Source: Azospirillum tabaci
GTDB taxonomy: Bacteria > Pseudomonadota > Alphaproteobacteria > Azospirillales > Azospirillaceae
Length of the DNA stretch: 64,000 bases
Direction: 5' to 3'
Assembly (NCBI RefSeq): GCF_014596085.1
Contig: NZ_JACCJY010000023.1
Location: 1 to 64,000, forward strand
Shown here: one piece after another, positions 49,725 through 59,764 of the stretch
Layout of the letters: the number at the start of each line of letters is the position of its first letter
Numbering within the stretch: position 1 is the stretch's first letter
The notes under the pieces: generated by a model
The model's database searches: none
Seen by the model: only the letters and a program-made list of their open reading frames with translations
What the model was told of the DNA's origin: nothing
Translations under genes and position numbers: made by a program

Positions 49725-52046
49725 ATGACGGTGATCGAGCAGGCGTGGAAGACGGTGCCGACGGTGTCGGCGAAATTCCTGCTGATCCTGATTCCCATCC
49801 TGATCCTGACCACGCTCGGCTTCTCCTCGATCTTCTTCTACGGCAAGTACAAGGACCTGCGCGGCGCCCTGCGCGACCGGATCGAGGCGGTGGCCGAGAT
49901 CAACGCCGTCGCCCTGTCCTCCAGCCTGTGGGCCGTGGACGTCCCGGCCGTCCGCAACATCATCCAGGCGATTTCCGTCAACCGCGAGCTTCTCTGCATC
50001 GAGGTGGCGGACGAACTCGCCGACGGCCATTTCGCATGGCCGGACGCCGACTGCCGCCCCTTCGCCGGACGCGAGACGGTGCGCCGTCCGATCCAGGTGC
50101 AGAACCAACGGCTCGGCACGCTGACGCTCCATTTCAGCTACGCCTCGGTGGACGAGCAGATCCGGCAGGAGATGGTCAACACGCTGTGGCTCCTGCTGCT
50201 GATGCTGGTCGGCACGTTGATCACCGCGCTGACCGCCCACCGGCTGACCATCGGCGTGCCGCTGGGCCGGCTGATCGCGTCGATCCGCACCGCGGAGCAG
50301 GAGCATCTGCGCCAGCGCGTGCAATGGTCCTCGGCCGACGAGCTGGGGCGGGTGATCGCCGCCTACAACGGCATGCTGGCCCGGCTGGACGAGGAGGAGG
50401 CCGCTCTGCGCCAGAGCGAGGAGCGGCTGGGGCTGGCCATCGCCGCCACCCGCTCCTCTGTCTGGGATTACGACCTGCGGACCGGCCAGTACTGGTGGTC
50501 GAAGGAGTTTCCGGCCCTGCTGGGCTACGGCCCCGCGGAACTGGCCATGACCGCGCAGACCTGGGAGTCGCTGATTCATCCGGAGGAACGGCGGCGCGTC
50601 GTCGCGGAGTCCCGCAGCCGCGTGCGCGACAAGGACAGCGCCTACGCCACCGTCTACCGCATGCGCCGCCGCGACGGCGGCTGGAGTTGGATCGAGGACC
50701 GGGCGACCGCCCTGCGCGACGGCGAAGGAACCGCGCTCCGCCTGACCGGCACCATGTCCGACGTGACGGAGCGCGTACAGGCCGAACGGGATCTGGCGCG
50801 CGAGCGGAACGTCCTTCAGATCACGCTCGACAACACCGACCAGGGCATCATCATGGTGGACCGCAACCTGCGGATCGTCATGTCCAACCGCCGCGCCGCG
50901 GAGCTTCTCGACGTCCCGGCGGCCTTCCTGGCCCGCAACCCGCTGTTCCCCGAGATCATCCAGCTCCAGCGCGCCCAGGGCGCCTTCGAGGATTTCAGCA
51001 TCGATCCCGACCTGGAGCTGGACGAGACCGCGGTGGTCCCCGACCAGCCCTTCGCCTTCAAGCGGCGGCGGCCCGACGGCACGATCATCGAGGTGCGGTC
51101 CAACCCACTGCCGGAGGGCGGCTTCGTCCGCACCTTCACCGACGTGACGGTGGAGGCACGCTCCGCCGAGGAGGTGTTCCACGCCATGGAGGCGCTGGAG
51201 ACCGCCTACGCCGACCTCAAGGAGACCCAGGACAGCCTCGTCCAGGCCGAGAAGATGGCCTCGCTCGCCCTGCTGGTGGCCGGCGTCGCGCATGAGATCA
51301 ACACGCCGGTGGGAATCGCCTACAGCTGCTCGACCCATCTGGCCTCGAAGACGCGGACGCTGACCGAGGCCTTCGCGAAGGGCACCATGAAGAAGTCCGA
51401 CCTGACCGCCTATGTGGCGGCGGCGGGCGAATCCTCGCGCCTGATCGAACAGAACCTGACCCGCGCGGCAGAGCTGATCCAGAGCTTCAAGCGCGTCGCC
51501 GTGGACCAGACCAGCCAGGAGCGCCGCCGCTTCGACCTGCGCTCCTACCTGGACGAGATCATCACCTCGCTGGGACCGCGCCTGCGCAAGAGCCCGCACC
51601 GGATGACCGTCGCCTGCCCGGACGGCATCGCCATGGACGGCTATCCCGGCGCGCTCAGCCAAGTCATCACCAATCTGGTCATCAACGCGCTGACCCACGC
51701 CTTCCCCGACGGCCGCGAAGGGGCGATGGCGCTGAGCGTGGAGGAGCTGCCGGACGGCGAGCTGGACATCCGCTTCGCCGACGACGGGGTCGGGATCGCC
51801 CCGGACAATCTGCCCAAGGTGTTCGAACCCTTCTTCACGACCAAGCGCGGCACCGGGGGAAGCGGGCTCGGCCTGCACATCGTCTTCAATCTGGTGACCC
51901 AATCGCTGGGCGGACGGATCTCGGTGGACAGCCCGCCCCCGAACAGTACCGCCAGCGGGGGCACCACCTTTCTCCTGCGGATTCCCGTGACGGCGCCCCG
52001 GACGGCCAGCGCCGCCGGGAAGGGCCCGGCAACCGACGCCGCATGA
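49725..52046 (+). CDS. membrane sensor histidine kinase with PAS domains
   Basis: A 773-aa kinase: TM1 about residues 17-40, a periplasmic domain of about 110 residues, TM2 about 150-170, HAMP, PAS/PAC with SVWDYDLRTGQYWWSKEF, a second PAS-like domain, a coiled coil, and a phospho-acceptor His523 in GVAHEINTPVG. The HATPase has LVINALTHAFP, DDGVGI and GGSGLGLHIV. The H-box is of the HEINTP subtype. Overlaps by four bases with a hybrid kinase, so the pair is made in equal amounts. Possible input to the neighbouring receiver-phosphatases (inference). Confidence 0.9.
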   Translation: MTVIEQAWKTVPTVSAKFLLILIPILILTTLGFSSIFFYGKYKDLRGALRDRIEAVAEINAVALSSSLWAVDVPAVRNIIQAISVNRELLCIEVADELADGHFAWPDADCRPFAGRETVRRPIQVQNQRLGTLTLHFSYASVDEQIRQEMVNTLWLLLLMLVGTLITALTAHRLTIGVPLGRLIASIRTAEQEHLRQRVQWSSADELGRVIAAYNGMLARLDEEEAALRQSEERLGLAIAATRSSVWDYDLRTGQYWWSKEFPALLGYGPAELAMTAQTWESLIHPEERRRVVAESRSRVRDKDSAYATVYRMRRRDGGWSWIEDRATALRDGEGTALRLTGTMSDVTERVQAERDLARERNVLQITLDNTDQGIIMVDRNLRIVMSNRRAAELLDVPAAFLARNPLFPEIIQLQRAQGAFEDFSIDPDLELDETAVVPDQPFAFKRRRPDGTIIEVRSNPLPEGGFVRTFTDVTVEARSAEEVFHAMEALETAYADLKETQDSLVQAEKMASLALLVAGVAHEINTPVGIAYSCSTHLASKTRTLTEAFAKGTMKKSDLTAYVAAAGESSRLIEQNLTRAAELIQSFKRVAVDQTSQERRRFDLRSYLDEIITSLGPRLRKSPHRMTVACPDGIAMDGYPGALSQVITNLVINALTHAFPDGREGAMALSVEELPDGELDIRFADDGVGIAPDNLPKVFEPFFTTKRGTGGSGLGLHIVFNLVTQSLGGRISVDSPPPNSTASGGTTFLLRIPVTAPRTASAAGKGPATDAA

Positions 52047-55009
52047 CCGACGAGCAGATCATGCCCGACACCGACGACGAGATCCTGTTCGCCGACGAGG
52101 AGGGCGGGGACGGGGACGAGACCCCGCCCTGGCCCATCCTGGTGGTGGACGACGAGGCCGACGTCCATTCCATGACCGCCCTCCTGCTGGACGACGTCGA
52201 GTTTCAAGGGCGCCGGCTGGAGCTGATCGGCTGCCGCTCCGCCGCCGAGGCCCGCGCCGTCCTGCGCGCCCGGCGGGACATCGCCGTCATCCTGCTGGAC
52301 GTGGTGATGGAGGACGACAACGCCGGGCTGACGCTGGTCCGCTGGATCCGCGGCCCTCTGGGCAACCTCGACGTCCGCATCATCCTGCGCACCGGCCAGC
52401 CCGGGCAGGCGCCGCAGCGGGACGTGATCGTCGGCTGCGACATCAACGACTACAAGTCGAAGGCCGACCTGTCGGCGGAGGGACTGTTCACCGCGGTGAT
52501 CGCGGCGCTGCGCGCCTACGACCACATCCGCTCCATCGAAACCAAGGTGGCCGAGCGGACGCACGAGCTGCGGCAGAGCCGCGAGCAGATGCGCGCCATC
52601 CTGGAATCGAGCCCGGTCGGCGTCTGCGCCTACACCCACGACGGCGTCCTCGTCATGTGCAACGACCGGCTGGTCCATCTGCTGGGCGTGCCGAAGGAGC
52701 GGCTGGTCGGCGTCTCCATTGCCGACCTGTTCATCGAACCGGACAACACCGAGGCGCACGAGACGCACTGGACCTTCTTCCGCCGCTCTCTGCGCGACGC
52801 CGAGGTGCGGGTGCGGCGGGCCGACGGCTCCATCTTCTGGGCGCTGGTGTCGGTGGACCCCACGCTGCTCGACGGTCGCCCGGTCCATCTCGCCTGGGTC
52901 TACGACATCACGCGGCGCAAGCTGGCCGAGCGCCAGATGGAACGCGCCAAGGACCAAGCGGAGCAGACGACCACCGCCAAGTCCGCCTTCCTCGCCACCA
53001 TGAGCCATGAGATCCGCACCCCCATGAACGGTGTGCTGGGCATGCTGGAGCTGCTGGAACGCACGCCGCTGGACGGCGGGCAGCGCGACACCGTGGCGAC
53101 CATGCGGGAGTCGGCGACCTCGCTGCTGCGGATCATCGACGACATCCTCGACTTCTCGAAGATCGAGGCCGGCAAGATGGACCTGGAGCAGGTGCCCGTC
53201 TCCATCCCCGCCCTGGTCGAAGGGGTGGCCGACACGCTGGCCCCGGCGGCGCGGGCCAAGGGGCTGGCGCTGCTGACCTATGTGGAGCCGGCGATCCCGC
53301 CGGCGCTGATCGGCGATCCGGTGCGGCTGCGCCAGATCCTGTTCAACCTGTGCGGCAACGCCATCAAGTTCACCGAACGCGGGCGCATCGTCGTGCAGGC
53401 CGCCCTTGCCGCCAGGACGGACGACGACAGCCAGGGCAGCACCCGGCTGCGCATCGAGGTGGCGGACACCGGCATCGGCATTTCCGAGACGACGCGCCGC
53501 CAGCTCTTCCAGCCCTTCACCCAGGCGGAAAGCTCGACCGCCCGGCGTTTCGGCGGCACCGGGCTGGGCCTGTCGATCAGCCGGCGTCTGGTCGCGCTGA
53601 TGGGCGGGGCGATCGGGGTGGACAGCGCGCCGGGGACAGGCTCCACCTTCTGGGTCGAGCTGACGCTGAGCGCCGCGGCCGACTCCGCCCCGCCCGAGCC
53701 CGAGCCCACGGCGGCCCCGGAAGAACCGGCTCTCTCCGGCCTGACCGTCCTGGTCGGCCTGCCGGACACGGAGGAGCGCCGGATCGTCGCCCGCTATCTG
53801 GAAGCCGCCGGAGCGCGGGTGCTGGCCGCCGGACAACCGGACGCGCTGGCCGAACAGGCCCGCATGGCCCAAGCGGAACGCGGCGCGCTGAACGTCGTGG
53901 TGGTCGACGAGGCGCTGCACACCCCCGCCGCCGCCCAGGCGCCGCAACTGCTGGGCCGCCGCGTCGGGGAAGCGCAGGTGCCGACGGTGCTGCTGCAGGA
54001 CTCCACGGCCATCGGCGGCCACCTCGCCGACGGGGCGGTCCCGGTGAACCGCCCGGTCCGCCGCGCCCCCCTGGTGCACGCCGTTGCGGTGGCCGCCGGG
54101 CGCGCCCTGGCGGACGCCTCGCCCTGCGAAGGCCCACCACCCGCAGCGCCCTGCGCCCCGGCCCCGCTCAGCCCGGAGCGCGTCATCGCCGAGGCGGAGG
54201 CTCTCGGGCGGCTGATCCTGGTGGCGGAGGACAACGCCATCAACCGGAAGGTCCTGCAGATGCAGCTCACCGCGCTGGGCCACACGGCGGAGCTGACCAC
54301 CGGCGGGGCGGACGCCTTGGCCGCGCTCGGGCGGCGGCGCTACGCCCTGCTGCTGACCGACATCCAAATGCCGGAGGTGGACGGGTTCGAGCTGACCCGC
54401 CGCATCCGCGCCGCGGAGCGCGCGACCGGTGCCCATCTGCCGATCATCGCGCTGACCGCCAACGCCGCCCCGGCGGACATCGAGAGCTACCGCGCGGCCG
54501 GCATGGACGAGGCGTTGAGCAAGCCGCTGGATCTGGTGAAGCTCGACGCCGCGCTGGCCCGCTTCCTGCCGCCCGTGGTTGCGGACCCTGTGGCGCCGCG
54601 CCCTTCCTCTCCGCCCCCGGAGAGCCCGCCGGTCGACCTGCCCCCGAGCAACCTTCCTCCGATCGGCCTTCCCCCGATCAACCTTGATGCGCTCCGCCAG
54701 CTCTGCGGCGACGACCGCTCGTTGATAGAGGAGCTGTTGAACGACTTCGTCGGCATCGGCCGCCACATCGCGGACGAGGTCGCCGACGCCGTCACCGCGC
54801 GGAACGCAACGGCGATCCGTGCCGGCGCGCACAATCTGAAGGGTTGCTCCCGCAACGCCGGGGCGAAGCCGCTCGGCGACGCGGCGCAGGCGCTGGAGCA
54901 GGCAGTGATGCAGGACGCCTCCTGGGAGCGGGTGACCGCGCTGGCGGCGGCGCTGGAACAGACGATGCGGGAGGTCGAACGCTTCATCGCCACGGCTTCG
55001 CCCCCCTGA
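52043..55009 (+). CDS. hybrid histidine kinase (REC-PAS-HisKA-HATPase-pseudoREC-REC-Hpt)
   Basis: A 988-aa soluble phosphorelay protein. The N-terminal receiver has Asp in VILLDVVMEDD. Then PAS, HisKA with SHEIRTP (His322), HATPase (GNAIKFTE, DTGIGI, GTGLGLSI), a degenerate receiver-like segment at about 565-690 without the acidic pocket, a normal receiver with Asp773 in LLTDIQMPEVDG, a repeated Pro/Leu linker (LPPSNLPPIGLPP) and Hpt with His930 in AHNLKGCS. The N-terminal receiver is probably fed by the coupled kinase upstream. No DNA-binding output is adjacent. Confidence 0.9.
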   Translation: MTDEQIMPDTDDEILFADEEGGDGDETPPWPILVVDDEADVHSMTALLLDDVEFQGRRLELIGCRSAAEARAVLRARRDIAVILLDVVMEDDNAGLTLVRWIRGPLGNLDVRIILRTGQPGQAPQRDVIVGCDINDYKSKADLSAEGLFTAVIAALRAYDHIRSIETKVAERTHELRQSREQMRAILESSPVGVCAYTHDGVLVMCNDRLVHLLGVPKERLVGVSIADLFIEPDNTEAHETHWTFFRRSLRDAEVRVRRADGSIFWALVSVDPTLLDGRPVHLAWVYDITRRKLAERQMERAKDQAEQTTTAKSAFLATMSHEIRTPMNGVLGMLELLERTPLDGGQRDTVATMRESATSLLRIIDDILDFSKIEAGKMDLEQVPVSIPALVEGVADTLAPAARAKGLALLTYVEPAIPPALIGDPVRLRQILFNLCGNAIKFTERGRIVVQAALAARTDDDSQGSTRLRIEVADTGIGISETTRRQLFQPFTQAESSTARRFGGTGLGLSISRRLVALMGGAIGVDSAPGTGSTFWVELTLSAAADSAPPEPEPTAAPEEPALSGLTVLVGLPDTEERRIVARYLEAAGARVLAAGQPDALAEQARMAQAERGALNVVVVDEALHTPAAAQAPQLLGRRVGEAQVPTVLLQDSTAIGGHLADGAVPVNRPVRRAPLVHAVAVAAGRALADASPCEGPPPAAPCAPAPLSPERVIAEAEALGRLILVAEDNAINRKVLQMQLTALGHTAELTTGGADALAALGRRRYALLLTDIQMPEVDGFELTRRIRAAERATGAHLPIIALTANAAPADIESYRAAGMDEALSKPLDLVKLDAALARFLPPVVADPVAPRPSSPPPESPPVDLPPSNLPPIGLPPINLDALRQLCGDDRSLIEELLNDFVGIGRHIADEVADAVTARNATAIRAGAHNLKGCSRNAGAKPLGDAAQALEQAVMQDASWERVTALAAALEQTMREVERFIATASPP

Positions 55010-55094
55010 ACACCCTTTTGAACGTCCTTTGTCCGTTCGAAGCGGCGTCCGATTGGGGTATCGTCCCCGCACCCCGCCACGCCGCGAGACGCGC

Positions 55095-56435
55095 ATGAAC
55101 CGCCGCCAGTTCTCCAGCCTGCTGCTCTCCCTGCCGGTGCTCCCCTACGCCGCCCCGATCGCCGCGCAGGATAAGCTTCCCGCCCTGGGGGAAGAGCTGA
55201 CCCCCTTCGGCGCGGTGCGCGGCGCCAGCCGGACGCGGGCCATTCCAGCCTGGAAGGGAGGGCTGACCCAAGTCCCCGACGGCTGGAAGCCGGGCACCCC
55301 GTTGCCCGACCCCTACGACGAGGACGGGCGCTGGTTCACCGTGGGGCCGGCGGATATCGACCGCTACAAGGTCCGCCTGTCCGCCGGCCTCCAGGAGATG
55401 CTGACCAAGTACCCGTCCTTCGAAATCCCGGTCTTCCCCAGCCGCCGCAGCGCCGCCGCCCCACAGCGGGTCTACGACGAATCGATCGAGAACGCCAAAC
55501 GCGCCAAGCTTGGCGAGAACGGTCTGGCGCTGAGCGGGGCGCGGGTGGGCGTTCCCTTTCCCATCCCGGCCAACGGCGTGCAGGCGATGTGGAACCACAT
55601 CCTGCGCTGGCGCGGCAATTCCTTCAGCCGCACCGGCGCCACCGTCCTGCCGGAGGCCGGCGGCATCCACACCGCGGCGGTCTACCGCGAGGATTGGCAA
55701 TCCAGCTACGCCGCCGGGATCGACGGCGGGCGCCCCTTCCACTACCGCCGCACCACCCTGATGCCCAAGGCGGAGGCTGGGACCACTCTGCTGCTGCACG
55801 GCACGCTGAACCCGATCCAGTCCGGCTTCGCCGCTTGGTATCGCCAGGGGGAGACCGGCAAGCCCGTCCGCGCGCCCGACTTCGTCTACGACACGCCGGA
55901 CCCGGCCAGCGGCGGCATCCGCACCGCCGACATGCTGGACATGTTCAGCGGCCCGCTCGACCGTTTCGACTTCGCCTTGGTGACACGGCGGGAAATGTAT
56001 GTGCCCTACAACGCCAGCCGGATGAACACGCCCGGTCTGGCCCCGGTGGATTTCCTGTGGTTGGGCCACCCCAACCCGCAGTTCCTGCGCTACGAGATGC
56101 ACCGGGTCTGGATCGTCGAGGCGCGGCTGAAATCCGGCTTCCGCCACGCCCTGCCGGAACGCACCTTTTATCTGGACGAGGATTCCTGGCAGATCGTCAT
56201 GGCCGACCATTACGACGCCAAGGGCGATCTGGTCCGCTACGCGGAGGCGCACGGGATCGGCTATCCCCAGCTGCCCGTCTTCGCCCCGGCGCTGGAGATC
56301 ACCTACGACCTCACGGGCGACCGCTATGTGGTGAGCGGCCTCGACAACCAACTCGCCCCGCCGGACTTCGCCAAGCCCCTGCGGCCCGAGGACTTCGCCC
56401 CCGACACGCTGGAGCGCAAGCGGCGGCGCTGGTGA
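55095..56435 (+). CDS. DUF1329 secreted protein
   Basis: A 446-aa protein with a twin-Arg-like leader (MNRRQFSSLLLSLPVLPYAA) and the DUF1329 body: EELTPFGA near the start, the segments RYEMHRVWIVEARLK and FYLDEDSWQIVMADHYD. DUF1329 proteins are outer-membrane or periplasmic and share the LolA/LolB-like fold; some lie in hydrocarbon or sterol gene clusters. The specific role is unknown. The ATG at 55095 directly starts the leader. Confidence 0.85.
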   Translation: MNRRQFSSLLLSLPVLPYAAPIAAQDKLPALGEELTPFGAVRGASRTRAIPAWKGGLTQVPDGWKPGTPLPDPYDEDGRWFTVGPADIDRYKVRLSAGLQEMLTKYPSFEIPVFPSRRSAAAPQRVYDESIENAKRAKLGENGLALSGARVGVPFPIPANGVQAMWNHILRWRGNSFSRTGATVLPEAGGIHTAAVYREDWQSSYAAGIDGGRPFHYRRTTLMPKAEAGTTLLLHGTLNPIQSGFAAWYRQGETGKPVRAPDFVYDTPDPASGGIRTADMLDMFSGPLDRFDFALVTRREMYVPYNASRMNTPGLAPVDFLWLGHPNPQFLRYEMHRVWIVEARLKSGFRHALPERTFYLDEDSWQIVMADHYDAKGDLVRYAEAHGIGYPQLPVFAPALEITYDLTGDRYVVSGLDNQLAPPDFAKPLRPEDFAPDTLERKRRRW

Positions 56436-56451
56436 GGCGGCCGGCGGGAGG

Positions 56452-56676
56452 TCAGTGCCGGACCGGGCCGGCCACCCACTGGCTGACGATGGTTTCCGCC
56501 TGGAAGGGCGGGGTTTCCGGATGGTGGTAGCGGAAGACGGTCACCGCCGCCTCCAGCGCGTAGCGCTCCGGCTGGCCGCAGTCGCACAGACCGGCGTAAC
56601 AGCGCTGGACCGCGTCGCGGCAATTCAGGCTCACCGCCGGATAGGGGTCGATCGTCAGCCAGCGCATGCTTTTCAT
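56452..56676 (-). CDS. small Cys-rich protein coupled to fur
   Basis: A 74-aa ORF whose ATG at 56676 overlaps the fur stop by four bases. It contains four cysteines at 19, 26, 31 and 33 (NCRDAVQRCYAGLCDCG) and a conserved-looking C-terminal half (VFRYHHPETPPFQAE). No family recognised. The coupling suggests a link to metal homeostasis; the cysteines could bind metal. Confidence 0.65.
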   Translation of the reverse strand: MKSMRWLTIDPYPAVSLNCRDAVQRCYAGLCDCGQPERYALEAAVTVFRYHHPETPPFQAETIVSQWVAGPVRH

Positions 56677-57143
56677 CGACGCTCCCCGCCTTCCCCAGAG
56701 TTGCCGTCCAGCGCGTCGCCGCCGTCGAGAGACACGCTGTCGAGCGGGACGCCGTAGATTTCCAGCCGGTGACCGACGATGCGGTAGCCCAGCTCCCGCG
56801 CGATGCGCTCCTTCAGCGCCTCCAGCTCCGGGCTGGCGAATTCGATGATCCGCCCGCTGCGCGTGTCGATCAGGTGGTGGTGATGGTCGGTGGACGCCTC
56901 TTCGTAGCGGGCGCGGCCGTCGCCCAGGTCCACCTTCTCGATCACCTGCGCGTCTTCCAGAAGGCGCATGGTGCGGTAGACGGTGGCGATGGAGATGCGT
57001 GGGTCGATCAGGACGGCGCGGCGATGAACCTCCTCCACGTCGGGATGGTCCTCCGACTCCGACAGGACCTGAGAGATGACCCGGCGCTGGCCGGTCATCT
57101 TCAGCCCCTTTTCCAGGCACAAGGATTCGAGACGCGACGTCAT
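56673..57143 (-). CDS. fur: Fur-family metalloregulator (Fur/Mur type)
   Basis: A 156-aa winged-helix regulator: RRVISQVLSESEDHPDVEEV and ATVYRTMRLLEDAQV form the DNA-binding domain, and DHHHHLIDTRSGRIIEF is the metal-binding region. The CxxC zinc site of gamma Fur is absent, as in alphaproteobacterial Fur/Mur; the Irr haem motif is not seen. It represses metal-uptake genes with Fe or Mn as cofactor. ATG at 57143 (MTSRLESLC). A possible own operator lies at 57222. Confidence 0.92.
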   Translation of the reverse strand: MTSRLESLCLEKGLKMTGQRRVISQVLSESEDHPDVEEVHRRAVLIDPRISIATVYRTMRLLEDAQVIEKVDLGDGRARYEEASTDHHHHLIDTRSGRIIEFASPELEALKERIARELGYRIVGHRLEIYGVPLDSVSLDGGDALDGNSGEGGERR

Positions 57144-57605
57144 TGCCCCACCGCCTTTGCCATCCGTTCCGGCGCCATGTCCCGCGACCCGGGGCGCCAT
57201 GCTGCAGCGCGCATCATAATACTGAAATTCATTCGCAATCTTATACCCCGTTTTTCTGTCCGGGAATTCGCGCGGCAAAATGCCTCACCTGCCGAAACTC
57301 CCCCCGCCATCCCCACCGTTCCCCTAAAACGCCGCCCGGCATAGGGACAATTCCGGTCCGGAACGGGGCCAAGGTCCTTGTTCGCTTGCCAAAAGCCACC
57401 CCACCGCCTATGTGTGGGCGGTCGATTTTGCTTTGGGGCTGCCGGCTCCTCGTCGTCCCGGTACCGGCGCCACTTGCGCCTTCCCACGGTGAATTGATGG
57501 CTCCGCGCACTCCCGCGGCGGAGCGCCCCAAGCCACGCCGCCCCCGGCCATGTCCGGGCACGGCCCAGGTGCAGCCTCTTTTCACGTGACCAGGACCCTC
57601 CCCGT
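57144..57605. other. 462-base gene-free interval between fur and rhlE
   Basis: Divergent promoter region. The left 110 bases are A/T-rich and serve fur. The rest is GC-rich and probably a long 5' leader of the helicase mRNA, as known for cold-shock DEAD-box genes. Open frames here (57143-57589 plus, 57140-57487 minus) have no good start sites or recognisable products. Confidence 0.45.
57222..57239 (-). promoter_or_regulatory. candidate Fur/Mur operator upstream of fur
   Basis: An A/T-rich, imperfectly dyadic stretch, attgcgaatgaatttcag on the minus strand, in otherwise GC-rich DNA 80 bases before fur. It loosely resembles Fur-type sites, so autoregulation is possible. Confidence 0.3.
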
Positions 57606-59042
57606 ATGACCGAATTCAGTGGCCTCGGCCTGATCGAGCCCCTTCTGCGCGCCGTCGCCGAAGAGGGTTACCAGACCGCCACGCCGATCCAGGCCGGCGC
57701 CATCCCCGTTCTTCTGGAAGGCCGCGACGTGCTCGGCCTCGCCCAGACCGGCACCGGCAAGACCGCCGCCTTCACCCTGCCGATCCTCCAGCGGCTGTTC
57801 CAGAACAAGAAGCGCGTGCAGGCCAAGGCGCCGCGCACGCTGATCCTGACGCCGACGCGCGAGCTGGCTCTGCAGATCGGCGAGAGCTTCCGCACCTACG
57901 GCCGGCACCTGCCGATCCGCCGCACGGTGATCCACGGCGGCGTCGGGCAGAGCCCGCAGGTCGCGGCGCTGGCCCGCGGCACCGACGTGCTGGTGGCCAC
58001 GCCGGGCCGCCTGCTTGACCTGATGGCCCAGAAGCAGTGCGTGCTCGACCAGGTCGAGATCTTCGTCCTGGACGAGGCCGACCGCATGCTCGACATGGGC
58101 TTCATCCGCGACGTGCGGAAGGTGGTCGCGGTCCTGCCGAAGCAGCGCCAGACCCTGCTGTTCTCCGCCACCATGCCGGAAGGCGTGGTCGAGCTGGCGC
58201 ACAGCATCCTGACCGACGCCGAGCGGATCGAGGTGGCGCCCCAATCCACCACGGTGGAGCGCATCGCCCAGCGCGTGTTGTTCGTGGAGCGCGCCGACAA
58301 GCGCCGCCTGCTCGCCGACCTGCTTCAGGACGGCGCCATGGAGCGGACCATCGTCTTCGCCCGCACCAAGCACGGCGCCGACCGCATCGCCGACCATCTG
58401 AAGAAGGCCGGCGTTCCGGCGGACGCGATCCACGGCGACAAGTCGCAGTCGGCCCGCGTGCGCGCGCTGGAGTCCTTCCGCAGCGGCGACCTGAAGGCGC
58501 TGGTGGCGACCGACATCGCGGCGCGCGGCATCGACATCGACGGCATCACGCACGTCATCAACTTCGACCTGCCGAACGAGCCGGAAAGCTACGTCCACCG
58601 CATCGGCCGCACGGCCCGCGCCGGCACCGACGGCAGCGCGGTGTCCTTCTGCGACGCCGAGGAGGTGGCTTATCTGAAGGCCATCGAGAAGACCATCCGC
58701 CAGCCGGTCCCGGCGGACCACGACCATCCCTACCACGCGTCGGTTGTGGCGGCGATCCACGCCTCCTCCGCCAAGCCGCCGAAGCCGGCGCCCAAGCAGC
58801 CCCGTCCGGGCCGCGGCCAGCCGCAGCAGGCGGCGGGCGGCAACAAGCCGCAGGGCCAGAAGCCTCAGGCGCCGAAGGCCCACGGCGCGAAGCCGCCGGC
58901 GCCGCAGGGCGCGCGGGTTGCCGGCGCCACCGGTGACCAGCCGCTGAAGGCCAAGGCCTCGGCCAACCAGCAGAACCGCCACAACCGCCGCCCCGCCCCG
59001 CATGGCGGCCAGCCGGGCGGCAACAAGCGGTCCGCGGCCTAA
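57606..59042 (+). CDS. rhlE: DEAD-box RNA helicase (RhlE-like)
   Basis: A 478-aa ATP-dependent RNA helicase. Motifs in order: Q motif [22 protein letters not shown], Ia [57 protein letters not shown] and [15 protein letters not shown] basic, Gly/Pro/Gln-rich tail of about 105 residues should bind RNA. Likely roles are ribosome assembly and RNA decay in the cold. Confidence 0.93.
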   Translation: MTEFSGLGLIEPLLRAVAEEGYQTATPIQAGAIPVLLEGRDVLGLAQTGTGKTAAFTLPILQRLFQNKKRVQAKAPRTLILTPTRELALQIGESFRTYGRHLPIRRTVIHGGVGQSPQVAALARGTDVLVATPGRLLDLMAQKQCVLDQVEIFVLDEADRMLDMGFIRDVRKVVAVLPKQRQTLLFSATMPEGVVELAHSILTDAERIEVAPQSTTVERIAQRVLFVERADKRRLLADLLQDGAMERTIVFARTKHGADRIADHLKKAGVPADAIHGDKSQSARVRALESFRSGDLKALVATDIAARGIDIDGITHVINFDLPNEPESYVHRIGRTARAGTDGSAVSFCDAEEVAYLKAIEKTIRQPVPADHDHPYHASVVAAIHASSAKPPKPAPKQPRPGRGQPQQAAGGNKPQGQKPQAPKAHGAKPPAPQGARVAGATGDQPLKAKASANQQNRHNRRPAPHGGQPGGNKRSAA

Positions 59043-59051
59043 AGTCTGTCC

Positions 59052-59084
59052 GGTGCGCGGCGGGATCACCGCCCGCCGCGCACC
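59052..59084. terminator. 13-bp perfect hairpin at convergent gene ends
   Basis: ggtgcgcggcggg and its exact complement close a 7-base loop. The loop contains the stop codon of the minus-strand gene. T-runs are lacking, so termination may be weak or Rho-assisted. Confidence 0.5.
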
Positions 59085-59575
59085 GCCCGATTTGCCGCGG
59101 CCTGCTCGTCGATCACCGCGCCACGCGTCGGCGCCGCGCCGCTGTCGCCATAGCGCTGGACCTGGACGCTCCCGCCGAGTTGTTTGGCGATGGCCGCGGC
59201 GATCACCTGCCGCCGCTGCGCGTCGGACAGGGCGGCGGTCTGCCGCTCAAGCGCGCTCCAATCCAGCCGCGACGCAAGCCCGTTGCTCATTTGCGTCTGC
59301 CCGTCCCGCCAGACGGCGGCGACGACCTGACCGCCCTGCCGGAACACGGTGTGGGCCTGCACGGCGCGGCTGCGCGCCGTGACCGCCGGGTCCACGGCGT
59401 TCGGGTCCGCCGCGATCCTCATCTGCTGCTGAAAGGCGGAATCGCCGATTCCGACGCGCGCCATCATCTCCGGCGTCGCCTTGGTCGCCGCGGAGAAGCG
59501 GGTGACCATGCCGCCGTTCAGTGCGTACGCCCCGGATGATCCGAATCCCGCCACGGTGACGGGCAGGCTGCCCAT
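59066..59575 (-). CDS. hypothetical protein
   Basis: A 169-aa protein. The N-terminal part (TVAGFGSSGAYALNGGMVTRF) is Gly-rich and non-charged, without a typical signal peptide. The middle contains DPAVTARSRAVQAHTVFRQGG and the rest is mixed alpha/beta. No family recognised. The frame is open to 59701, but the ATG at 59575 has the better context. Coding bias is like its neighbours, so I believe it is real. Confidence 0.55.
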   Translation of the reverse strand: MGSLPVTVAGFGSSGAYALNGGMVTRFSAATKATPEMMARVGIGDSAFQQQMRIAADPNAVDPAVTARSRAVQAHTVFRQGGQVVAAVWRDGQTQMSNGLASRLDWSALERQTAALSDAQRRQVIAAAIAKQLGGSVQVQRYGDSGAAPTRGAVIDEQAAANRAVRGGR

Positions 59576-59764
59576 GGGACACCTCACGGCTGACCGGCGA
59601 GATTGCTTCGGCAATTTCCCATTAGCAGCTTCCATGCCATCCCGATGACGCGAAAACATGGGCTTTCGCCAAGGCGGAGGGGAAAATCGCACCGGCTGCA
59701 TGGGCCGGATCTTCCCCTCCGGGGTGAAGGAAATGCCGATGGCGTCAAAGCATTGCCGCCGGCA

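Noticed and set aside
51641..55096. A 1151-aa minus-strand open frame over the hybrid kinase
   Set aside because: Antisense shadow: the opposite strand has clear kinase, receiver and Hpt motifs, while this frame has low-complexity composition and no motifs.
57143..57589. A 148-aa plus-strand open frame in the fur-rhlE interval
   Set aside because: Starts exactly inside the fur start codon region, Pro/Arg-rich composition, no ribosome-binding site, no recognisable family.
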